Positions 45,382 to 53,378 of a stretch of DNA of 64,000 nt are shown here, one piece after another. The position numbers and the translations under genes are program-made. How positions within the stretch are numbered: position 1 is the stretch's first letter; each line of letters starts with the position of its first letter. Source of the DNA: Candidatus Thiodiazotropha endoloripes (GTDB lineage: Bacteria > Pseudomonadota > Gammaproteobacteria > Chromatiales > Chromatiaceae); the NCBI RefSeq assembly GCF_001708965.1, contig NZ_LVJW01000003.1:1550001-1614000 (forward strand), given 5' to 3'. Below the pieces are notes generated by a model. It searched no databases, was not told where the DNA came from, and saw only the letters and a program-made list of their open reading frames with translations.

Positions 45382-48300
45382 ATGAAAAGGTCTACTACCA
45401 TGAAGCAAACAATGAAACCCATCGTAGTCGCCTGTGCCTTGGCTTTAGGCGCCGGTCAGGCGAATGCATTGGATGTCTATCTCATTGCAAAAGAGTTCAC
45501 CCAGGACCTGCCCGGTGTTGCGGCAGTGGATGATCCCACCATGTGGGGTTATGCACTGGATCCGGCCGGTGCTTGTTACAATGGCGGCGCACCCGATGTG
45601 CTCGGTGCAGCCTGTACCGGCCCAGCGGCAAGTGCTCCAGGCCCACGGATCACCATCGATCCAACAGATCCTGTGTTGAACATCTACCTGACCAACATGC
45701 TCACCGAAGAGACATCCATTGTGGTGCCCGGTCAGCCGTTGCCTCACTCTGGCGGTGCCATGGGGCCCACCTGGAATGACGGTACTACCGGCAGTCGCGG
45801 CGGCAACATGACGTTGAAGATGCGTTCTTACGGTGTGGAAGCGGCCCCCGGCGGTACTCAGGTCTACACATGGGATGCATCCAACCCAATCGACGATAGC
45901 GGATCGTTCATCTACCACACCGGTACCACACCACAGAAGCAGCTCTACATGGGCCTCTATGGTGCTGCTACCAAGGATGCTGCTGTCGGCAATGTACTTT
46001 ACGATCTGGACGGTACCGTAGGTAACGCAGATGATGTGACCTACGCCAACGAACTGATCCTTTTCTACAGTGACATCGATACGCACTTCAATGCAGAAGT
46101 CGCTGCGGGAACTTTGCAAACCGCGATCGAACGCCATCCTCAATGGTATATGATCAACGGTCAGCCCTATCAGGCTGGTTTTCCAGACATCCAGACAGGT
46201 GAGGGTGGTCTGCCGTTGACAACTTCCGGGCCAACCCTGTTGCGCTTCGTTAGTGCGGCAACTGAAAAGCATGTGTCTGTTCTGCAGGGCCTCTACGGCA
46301 CCATTCATGCTGAGGACGGAATTCAGTATACCTACGAAGATGATACCGGCGTACATGCCGCACCGGTTGAGCAGTATTCTATTGGTCTGCCTCCGCTGAA
46401 AACCAAGGATGTCATCATACAGCCCACCTTCAGTGGTCGTTATGCGATCTATGACGGCAACGGCAACATGACCAACCCGAGTGATCCTGAAGACTTCAAT
46501 CAGGGTGATGAGATCGGTGGCATGCTGCGCTTCCTTGGCTTCAATGTCGGCGCAAACCAACCGCCGATTGCCAATACTGATCCAGTCACTATCCAGATTC
46601 CTGAAGTGTACAATCAACCCACCTATCAGGTACTGGATCAAGTCATTGATGTACTGGCCAATGATATGGACCCGGATGTTGGCGATACACTGGCATTGGT
46701 TGATAGTGTTCTGTTTCCTCTTGATACCTCAATTGCTGATGTCTCGATCAGCTTCGTATGTTCCAGTGTGGACGCCAACTGTACGTTAACCCTGGATAAT
46801 TCACTGATCCCAGCATCGACGGGTGGCGGCAATACTCAGCTCACCTATGAGGTAACTGCTGGTGGAGTAACTGTTCCGGGCACAGTTGATGTCACAGTGG
46901 AAGTTAATAGTGCTCCTATCTTAGCTACCACACCACAGGTTGTGATTACCACAGATGATTTGGTGGCAGATGTAGCAACAATCAATCTGGCGGATCTGGT
47001 GGCGGATGCTACTGATGCAACGGCTGGTGATACGGTAAACGTATCCTTCGTTGACATCGCACCTGTGCCGTCAACAACTGCAACCCTGGTGGGTTGTGAC
47101 TACGGGGCAGGTACCTGCAGCATCAGCTTTGTTGGCACTCCTGCACCAGCCCAGTTGAACCTGGATTTCACCATGACCGACGGCTTGAACTTGGTCGAAG
47201 GTCAGACTGCAACGGTCTCCCTGGCCTTCCCTGGACCAACGCTGTTTGATGATGCAACCACGCTGGATCAGATCGGAACGCTGGATCTCGATGCCAATGA
47301 TGTCAATCTGCCCGCCACCTATGGTCTGGCGCTTGCTTCAGCACCGACTGCCGGTGGTACGGCGACTGTAGAAGACGACGGTACGTTTACCTATACCCCA
47401 CCGGCAGGAACTTTTGCCGGGGATAGCTTCACCTACTGTCTGACCGCTGCACCTTTGGATGACACCTGTCTGGCAACTCCGCCTGCAGCAACCGTTACCA
47501 TCGATCCTACTCCGGCCTCCGGATTGATCGCTGTCGGTGGCAAGACCTACACGACCGATGAGGATGCAGTCCTCGATGTGCTCGCGGCCAACGGTCTGTT
47601 GATCGGTGAATCGCCCATCAATGGCGGTACTCTGGCGGTAGTCGTGGATAGCGCACCTACCTGTGCCAACACCGTGGCTGGCAGCTTCACCTACGACGGT
47701 ACGACTGGTGAATTCCACTACGAGCCTCTGTTGGATTGGAACAGTGTCAATCCTCCAGTGGATGATGGGGACGCCTGTACGCTGAATGACACTGCGGGTG
47801 CAAGAGGTGCCGATACGATCGTCTACCATCTGGAAGAGACCTACTTCGATGGCACCAATACGGTAACCATCAGCAGTAACACGGTGACCGCTGAGATCAC
47901 TGTCAATCCGGTCAATGATGCACCGGTGGCTGTGAACGATACCTTCTATGTTCAGGATGCCTCTACAGCTGTATTGGATGGACAAGGTGAGCCAATATCC
48001 ATGACCTTCAGTGTTGCAGCAGCTGGGGTTCTCGGGAACGATACCGATCTTGAGAATGACGGCCTGCTGGCAACCGAAGTGAATGATCCTGGCAACCTGG
48101 ATCCTGCACTGGGTATCGATGGTTCCATGCCAAGCTTTGCTATCGATCCTACAGCGGTCGGTATTCTGACCAGTGTGGAGTATGAGGCAAGCGATCTCAT
48201 GGCTCAGAGCAACATCGCTACTGCTGATATCGTACGTCAGGTCTCGGTTACCCGTGCCTCCTATCTGCAACGCGGTACTGCGGGTCCCGGCAATGACAGA

Positions 48301-48624
48301 TGGCGCCTCAGAGGTGTGGTTGACACGACAATCCCAACCACGGGTACTGCACAGGGCGTACGGGTCTACCTGGTACGGGTCAATATCAACGGGACACCAT
48401 CCCCACGGGTTGAGATCGTACCCACAGCGACTGGCAATAATAATGGTCGTATCCGGTCCGTCGGCGGACAACATGTCTGGGGTATCAATGTCAACGGTGT
48501 TGGCAACAACAGACCAGAAGTTGAATTGCCAGATGGCAATGACTATCTGGAAATCGAGGTGGTTGATTTACCCACCTACCCAGAGGCTGTCTACAACAAC
48601 GTACCATTTGATATCGAGCCATAG
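45382..48624 (+). CDS. Exported protein with two degenerate cupredoxin domains and cadherin/VCBS-like repeats
   Basis: A 1080-residue protein with a signal peptide (ending GQANA). Residues about 30-390 look like two cupredoxin domains without copper ligands: where the T1 loop would be, the text reads FIYHTGTTPQKQLYMGL. From about 391 (NQPPIANTDP) it continues as four or five Ig-like units of the cadherin/VCBS type (VIDVLANDMDPDVGDTL, VNDAPVAVNDTFYV, GVLGNDTDLENDG). The end (about 975-1080) is a beta-rich domain starting with RWRLRGVVDTTIPTTGT that I do not recognise. It follows protein 2 by 16 bases with a GGGAGG ribosome site. With proteins 1 and 2 it would bring the number of cupredoxin domains to six, as in MnxG or ceruloplasmin. 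Confidence 0.75.
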   Translation: MKRSTTMKQTMKPIVVACALALGAGQANALDVYLIAKEFTQDLPGVAAVDDPTMWGYALDPAGACYNGGAPDVLGAACTGPAASAPGPRITIDPTDPVLNIYLTNMLTEETSIVVPGQPLPHSGGAMGPTWNDGTTGSRGGNMTLKMRSYGVEAAPGGTQVYTWDASNPIDDSGSFIYHTGTTPQKQLYMGLYGAATKDAAVGNVLYDLDGTVGNADDVTYANELILFYSDIDTHFNAEVAAGTLQTAIERHPQWYMINGQPYQAGFPDIQTGEGGLPLTTSGPTLLRFVSAATEKHVSVLQGLYGTIHAEDGIQYTYEDDTGVHAAPVEQYSIGLPPLKTKDVIIQPTFSGRYAIYDGNGNMTNPSDPEDFNQGDEIGGMLRFLGFNVGANQPPIANTDPVTIQIPEVYNQPTYQVLDQVIDVLANDMDPDVGDTLALVDSVLFPLDTSIADVSISFVCSSVDANCTLTLDNSLIPASTGGGNTQLTYEVTAGGVTVPGTVDVTVEVNSAPILATTPQVVITTDDLVADVATINLADLVADATDATAGDTVNVSFVDIAPVPSTTATLVGCDYGAGTCSISFVGTPAPAQLNLDFTMTDGLNLVEGQTATVSLAFPGPTLFDDATTLDQIGTLDLDANDVNLPATYGLALASAPTAGGTATVEDDGTFTYTPPAGTFAGDSFTYCLTAAPLDDTCLATPPAATVTIDPTPASGLIAVGGKTYTTDEDAVLDVLAANGLLIGESPINGGTLAVVVDSAPTCANTVAGSFTYDGTTGEFHYEPLLDWNSVNPPVDDGDACTLNDTAGARGADTIVYHLEETYFDGTNTVTISSNTVTAEITVNPVNDAPVAVNDTFYVQDASTAVLDGQGEPISMTFSVAAAGVLGNDTDLENDGLLATEVNDPGNLDPALGIDGSMPSFAIDPTAVGILTSVEYEASDLMAQSNIATADIVRQVSVTRASYLQRGTAGPGNDRWRLRGVVDTTIPTTGTAQGVRVYLVRVNINGTPSPRVEIVPTATGNNNGRIRSVGGQHVWGINVNGVGNNRPEVELPDGNDYLEIEVVDLPTYPEAVYNNVPFDIEP

Positions 48625-48645
48625 TTAGTATCATGGCGTGAGGCA

Positions 48646-48676
48646 CCGCCCCCTGTACTGCAGGGGGCGGATTTTT
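48646..48676 (+). terminator. Strong intrinsic terminator after the cupredoxin cluster
   Basis: CCGCCCCCTG and CAGGGGGCGG form a perfect 10-bp stem around TACTG and are followed by ATTTTT. It lies 21 bases past the stop of the third cupredoxin protein and marks the end of the giant-protein/cupredoxin transcript. Confidence 0.9.
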
Positions 48677-48718
48677 GTTAAGATCAATCGTCAAACGACA
48701 CAATTCCTGGGTAGTATC

Positions 48719-49312
48719 ATGAAAAGTTCTCACTTTTCCGAAAAAGCGCCTGAGGATGAAAAGGAGAGGCATCCCGGAGGCAATCCACTGCTGGTAATTC
48801 TGGTCCTGGTGATCTGCACCACGGCCTTTCTTGCATTCACTGCATCGGTCGCCAAGGCGGATAGTAAAACCGCAGTGCAGACCGCAGAGCAGGCGACCCC
48901 CAAGCCCTGGAAACCGCCTGTAGCCGTGCCGACAGTTCCCAAACCCCCGGTGGATAAGGAGACCGCCAAGCAAATCGCTGAAAAATGGGGTATTGAGCTA
49001 CTCAGTCTGCGACTTACCGCAGCCGGCTACATGATCGATTTCAGATTTAAGGTACTGGATATCGAGAAAGCCAAGATTTTTTTCGACAGTCGCATCAAAC
49101 CGCACCTCAAAGTCGAGAAATCTAATGCTAAACTACCTATACCCATGGCGGCCAAGGTCGGTGCCTTCAGACCAACCAACCGGGGTATGAACATCAAGTC
49201 CAATAAGACCTATTACATGGTATTTGGCAATCCTGATGCCCATGTGAAATCGGGAGAAAAAGTAACAATGGTGATCGGCGACTTTAAAGCTGAAAATTTA
49301 ACAGTCAACTGA
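48719..49312 (+). CDS. Membrane-anchored periplasmic protein of unknown function
   Basis: A 197-residue protein with an N-terminal cytoplasmic tail of about 20 residues, a membrane helix (about 25-42), a Pro-rich linker (about 56-78), and a compact C-terminal domain (about 80-197) beginning KWGIELLSLRLTAAGYMIDF and ending with NKTYYMVFGNPDAHVKSGEK and VTMVIGDFKAENLTV. The domain looks like a conserved beta-sandwich that I believe recurs near copper or cytochrome genes in other bacteria, but I cannot name it. The ATG at 48719 is used because the upstream in-frame start lies within the terminator. It is likely co-transcribed with the Calx-beta gene 22 bases downstream. Confidence 0.75.
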   Translation: MKSSHFSEKAPEDEKERHPGGNPLLVILVLVICTTAFLAFTASVAKADSKTAVQTAEQATPKPWKPPVAVPTVPKPPVDKETAKQIAEKWGIELLSLRLTAAGYMIDFRFKVLDIEKAKIFFDSRIKPHLKVEKSNAKLPIPMAAKVGAFRPTNRGMNIKSNKTYYMVFGNPDAHVKSGEKVTMVIGDFKAENLTVN

Positions 49313-49334
49313 TCCGTTGACTCGAGAAGGAAAT

Positions 49335-52300
49335 ATGCAATATAGAAATCATCTGCTTGGTTTTCTAACACTACTCGGACTGGTCTCATCTTTTGAATCC
49401 CACGCTGTCGTGACCGTCTATTGCTGCGATGCAACAGCCGAGGCTCAGTTCATCCAGGATCTTTCGAATCTTCCATCCATCTCGCCAGACATCACCAAAG
49501 AGAGCTTTGAGGGCAGCGCCTGGGACGGTACCCGCAGTACCGGTGTTCAGAGTGTCACTTCCCAAGGCATCACCTGGGCGGGGAGCTCCACGGAATCCTC
49601 CTTTGTGCGTACCTCCACCAGTGGTGGCGATGTGCATGAGGGCAGCTATCTGATGTTCCCGGTGGACAACCGAAATGACCATCTGGTACCGGATAAGTAC
49701 ACCTTGACCGCCAGCGGCACGACCCTCTACGGCGTAGGCGGCTGGTTTCGCAGTAGTACAGGTGCGAAAATCGGTTTTACCACCAACGGCTCGGCTCCGG
49801 TCGACTTCACCGGTTCACAGGCCACGGTTACAGGCTGGACCTTTCTCGGTTTCATCGATGATGCCGGTTTCACCAACGTCCTGGTAGAGGCTGTGGATGA
49901 GGGGGGAGATGAGGTCAATATCTTCTTCTCAGATGATTTTACGCTGGGTGCCCAGTCCGGTGCATTCCCCGGCCAGAAACTGCAGTTCAGCAGCGCCACC
50001 TACAGCGTGGCTGAGAATGCCGCTACCCTTCAGCTCACCGTGGAACGTACCGGTGGCACCAGTGGTGCACTCTCCGTTGACTATGCAACTGACAGTGACA
50101 GTGAGACCGACACGGCAAGTGCCAATCTGGACTACACACCGGTTTCCGGAACCCTCAACTTCGCCGATGGTGAGAGTAGCCAGCAGATCAGCATCGATAT
50201 TCTGGACGATACCATCTTCGAGGACAGTGAGACCTTTACGATCAATCTGAGCGGTCTCAACATCGGTGCACAGAACAGTGCCACGGTGACCATCACCGAC
50301 AACGATGCGCCGGCCGTAGGCGAGGTCCAGTTCAGTAGCAGTACTTATACCTTCAGTGAAGGTGACGGCAGCGTTACCATCACCGTGCAACGCGACGGGG
50401 GCAGCTCCGGCAGTGGTTCGGTGGATTATGCCATGAGTGACACAACGGCCACCGCTGGCAGTGACTACACGGCCGCCTCCGGTACGCTTTCGTTTGTCGA
50501 TGGACAGATCAGCAGCAGTATAACCCTTGCTATCACAGACGATGCCACAACAGAAGGGACTGAGTCGCTGTTGATCACACTCTCGAATCCGGTCTCGGTC
50601 TCTCTGGCAGCCCGGGATGTTACCGAAGTCTCGATCACCGACAATGAGCCGGTCTCGAGTTCCGGTAGCCTGCAGTTCAGTGGTTCCAGCTATACCGCCT
50701 CAGAGGGTGATACATCGATTCTGCTGCCGGTGACTCGAACCAACGGTAGCAGTGGGGCGGTCTCGATTAGCTGCTCTACCAGCGATCTTACCGCCACCGC
50801 CGGATCTGACTATACAGCGACCCAGGCGACGGTTAGTTTTGCAGATGGTGAACTCACCAGTAATTGTGTGATACCTGTTCTGGATGACAGCAGTTACGAG
50901 GCGGATGAAACCCTGATGGTCACTCTTTCAACGCCCACTGGTGGCGCTGTACTTGGCACACCGGCATCCGCCGTTGTGACCTTGAGCAGTGATGACCCAA
51001 TACCCACCATGGGCAGCCTGCAGTTCAGCCTCTCTGAATATCAATTGAATGAGGATGGAGGCACAGCCACGATCGCTGTCTCCCGCTCAGGCGGCAGCAG
51101 TGGTTCTGTTGGGGTCAGCTACGCGAGCAGTGATTCAACGGCAACAGCCGGTGAGGATTACACGGCCGCTTCCGGCAGTGTGAGTTTTGCCGATGGCGTA
51201 ACCAGTGGATCCTTCCAGGTGACACTGCTTGATGACAGTGAATACGAGGGTGATGAGCGTATTACGCTGACCTTGAGCAACCCAACCGGTGGTGCCGTAT
51301 TGGGACCGACCGCCCAGGTTGATTTGGTGATCACTGAAGATGATGCGGCACCGGCAACCGGCTTGCTGGTCTTCAGTGCCAGCGACCTTGGCGCGGATGA
51401 GGCTGATGGTCTGATTGAGGTAACGGTTGAACGCCAGGGTGGCAGTAGCGGTGCTGCTCAGGTCAACTATGCAACCGCAGATGGTACTGCAATTGCCGGC
51501 ATCGACTATCAGGTGGCCAGTGGCACCCTGATGTTTGCGGATGGCGAACTGTCGAAGACATTCGAAATTACCATCGTCGATGATGCGCTGTTTGAAGGCA
51601 CCGAAACCATCAATCTGATTCTCTCGGATGCGGTTGGTGCGTCACTTGGTGATACCTCTACGGCAACCATCAGCGTAACTGACGATGATGTACCGCCCGC
51701 AGCCGGTTCCCTGATCTTCTCCAATTCAGCCATAACAGCAGCTGAGGATGGTGGTGACGTCACCGTTACCGTTTCACGCAGTGGTGGTTCAACCGGAGCC
51801 GTATCGGTCGATTACAACACGGCTGATGGCACTGCGATTGCCTCATCTGACTACACCTACACCTCCGGCAACATCAGTTTTGCCGATGGTGATGAAGCGG
51901 ATAAGACCTTTACCGTTCCACTGCTGAACGATACTGAGGTGGAGTCTGATGAGACCATTTTGCTGCAGATGAGTAACTTTCAGGGTGGGGCGGTAGCCGG
52001 TGATCAGAGCAGTGGTCAGATTACCATCACCGATGATGATGTACTCAACGCATCGACAGTGATCGGTTTCACCATTACCAGCCTTACTGTGAATGAATCT
52101 TCAGTCAACGCGAGCTTCACCATTGATCGCAGTGTTGTTCTGACCGGCACGGTCAGTGTCGACCTGAGCGTTGGTACGTCGACCGCCGTTGCCGGTAGCG
52201 ATTTCAATGTCACCACAGGAACCTTGCAGTTTGCCAGTGGCGAGACGCAAAAGACAATCAATGTGGAGATCATTGACAATACGGTTGTTGATGGAGACCG

Positions 52301-52559
52301 GACAATCACCTTTGTGCTGGGTAACGTTTCCGGGACCGCAACCATCGATAGCAACAGCGGCAGTTTCACCCTGACCATCTCCGATGATGACCAGGATGGC
52401 GGCAGTGATGGGGATGACAATGGCGGAGGCGGCGGAGGCGGCGGTTCTGCGGACCTGATGCTTCTGTTGGGCTTGATGATTATATTCTTCGGTTATCTGC
52501 AGCTGCAGAATGCCCGTCAGGCAAGGGCCTGTGCAAAACGTCGTGTTGACGAGCAGTAA
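49335..52559 (+). CDS. Calx-beta repeat surface protein with GlyGly-CTERM-like tail
   Basis: A 1074-residue protein with a signal peptide (about 1-22), an N-terminal beta-sandwich domain (about 45-205, FEGSAWDGTR ... NIFFSDDFTLG) like those of exosortase/rhombosortase substrates, and seven Calx-beta repeats (about 215-1010), each opening like LQFSSATYSVAENAATL and ending with a TITDND-type calcium loop. The tail has Asp/Gly-rich sequence, a run of eight Gly, a hydrophobic helix (LMLLLGLMIIFFGYL) and a basic end, the architecture of a GlyGly-CTERM signal cleaved by rhombosortase. It should be surface-attached and calcium-binding. AAGGA precedes the ATG at 49335. Its neighbours suggest a matrix or adhesin role for the cupredoxin system. 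Confidence 0.88.
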   Translation: MQYRNHLLGFLTLLGLVSSFESHAVVTVYCCDATAEAQFIQDLSNLPSISPDITKESFEGSAWDGTRSTGVQSVTSQGITWAGSSTESSFVRTSTSGGDVHEGSYLMFPVDNRNDHLVPDKYTLTASGTTLYGVGGWFRSSTGAKIGFTTNGSAPVDFTGSQATVTGWTFLGFIDDAGFTNVLVEAVDEGGDEVNIFFSDDFTLGAQSGAFPGQKLQFSSATYSVAENAATLQLTVERTGGTSGALSVDYATDSDSETDTASANLDYTPVSGTLNFADGESSQQISIDILDDTIFEDSETFTINLSGLNIGAQNSATVTITDNDAPAVGEVQFSSSTYTFSEGDGSVTITVQRDGGSSGSGSVDYAMSDTTATAGSDYTAASGTLSFVDGQISSSITLAITDDATTEGTESLLITLSNPVSVSLAARDVTEVSITDNEPVSSSGSLQFSGSSYTASEGDTSILLPVTRTNGSSGAVSISCSTSDLTATAGSDYTATQATVSFADGELTSNCVIPVLDDSSYEADETLMVTLSTPTGGAVLGTPASAVVTLSSDDPIPTMGSLQFSLSEYQLNEDGGTATIAVSRSGGSSGSVGVSYASSDSTATAGEDYTAASGSVSFADGVTSGSFQVTLLDDSEYEGDERITLTLSNPTGGAVLGPTAQVDLVITEDDAAPATGLLVFSASDLGADEADGLIEVTVERQGGSSGAAQVNYATADGTAIAGIDYQVASGTLMFADGELSKTFEITIVDDALFEGTETINLILSDAVGASLGDTSTATISVTDDDVPPAAGSLIFSNSAITAAEDGGDVTVTVSRSGGSTGAVSVDYNTADGTAIASSDYTYTSGNISFADGDEADKTFTVPLLNDTEVESDETILLQMSNFQGGAVAGDQSSGQITITDDDVLNASTVIGFTITSLTVNESSVNASFTIDRSVVLTGTVSVDLSVGTSTAVAGSDFNVTTGTLQFASGETQKTINVEIIDNTVVDGDRTITFVLGNVSGTATIDSNSGSFTLTISDDDQDGGSDGDDNGGGGGGGGSADLMLLLGLMIIFFGYLQLQNARQARACAKRRVDEQ

Positions 52560-52577
52560 CATAAAAGGGTTTATACG

Positions 52578-53378
52578 ATGGATAAAAGAGCATGGAATAA
52601 CGGTTCGGTTGAAAAGTGTCTCAGGGGCATGCTAATGGCATCTGTGCTTTCTGTTGCCATGTTTGTCACAGCGGGCGTTAGTGCCGCTGATCTGCCAAGC
52701 ATTGTGAAATCCAACGGTGGTGAAACCCTTGGGCCACAGTTCAAGCTCGATTGCGTCACCCGACCGGGCAAACCTCAAAACCATGCTGATCGGTTCAAAG
52801 TTGCCATGAACATGCATGACCATTCCCAGCATGGTGGCCATGATGAACATGCTCATCACCGTGCGATGATGGAGAACAAGTCGTACAAGGTAAATCATGC
52901 CAGCTATCAGCTGCCGGATGTGAAGTTGATCTCTCACAAAGGGGAGCAACTGCAGTTGGCGGATATTCTGAACAATGACAAACCGGTGATGCTGAACTTC
53001 ATCTTCACAACCTGTACCACCATCTGCCCGGTTCTTTCGGCCAGTTTTCATCAAGTACAGCAGATACTGGGTGATGAGGTTGACACTGTTTCCATGGTAT
53101 CGATCACCATCGATCCGGACTATGATACGCCTGAACAGTTGATGAAATATTCGAAACGATTCAAGGCGGGTGAGCAATGGAATTTTTATACCGGCAGCTA
53201 CAATGATGTGGTTACCGTAGAGAAGGCTTTTGATATCTTCCGTGGTTCAAAAATGAATCATGAACCGATTACCCTGATCAGGGATCAAGGTGGACAGCAC
53301 TGGACGCGTATCAATGGTCTGGCCAGCGCAGAAGATATTGTCAAGGAGTACAAAAAGATCGTATCGGCTGCAAATTGA
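52578..53378 (+). CDS. SCO1/SenC-family copper chaperone
   Basis: A 266-residue exported protein (signal peptide about 1-37). The SCO fold carries the copper-binding CXXXC as FTTCTTICPVLS (C146, C150), the segment SITIDPDYDTPEQLMKY and a His (H228) in SKMNHEPITLI that fits the third copper ligand. Before the fold lies an unusual His/Met-rich stretch (about 77-98, MNMHDHSQHGGHDEHAHHR) that could bind further copper. SCO proteins load copper into periplasmic enzymes, usually the CuA site of cytochrome oxidase. No oxidase is encoded nearby, so the multicopper proteins upstream are the obvious clients. The stop overlaps the next gene's start codon by one base. Confidence 0.9.
   Translation: MDKRAWNNGSVEKCLRGMLMASVLSVAMFVTAGVSAADLPSIVKSNGGETLGPQFKLDCVTRPGKPQNHADRFKVAMNMHDHSQHGGHDEHAHHRAMMENKSYKVNHASYQLPDVKLISHKGEQLQLADILNNDKPVMLNFIFTTCTTICPVLSASFHQVQQILGDEVDTVSMVSITIDPDYDTPEQLMKYSKRFKAGEQWNFYTGSYNDVVTVEKAFDIFRGSKMNHEPITLIRDQGGQHWTRINGLASAEDIVKEYKKIVSAAN

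Noticed and set aside
49335-52559. Direct-repeat array or CRISPR
   Set aside because: The repetitive DNA encodes Calx-beta protein repeats with diverged units; no short identical spaced repeats.
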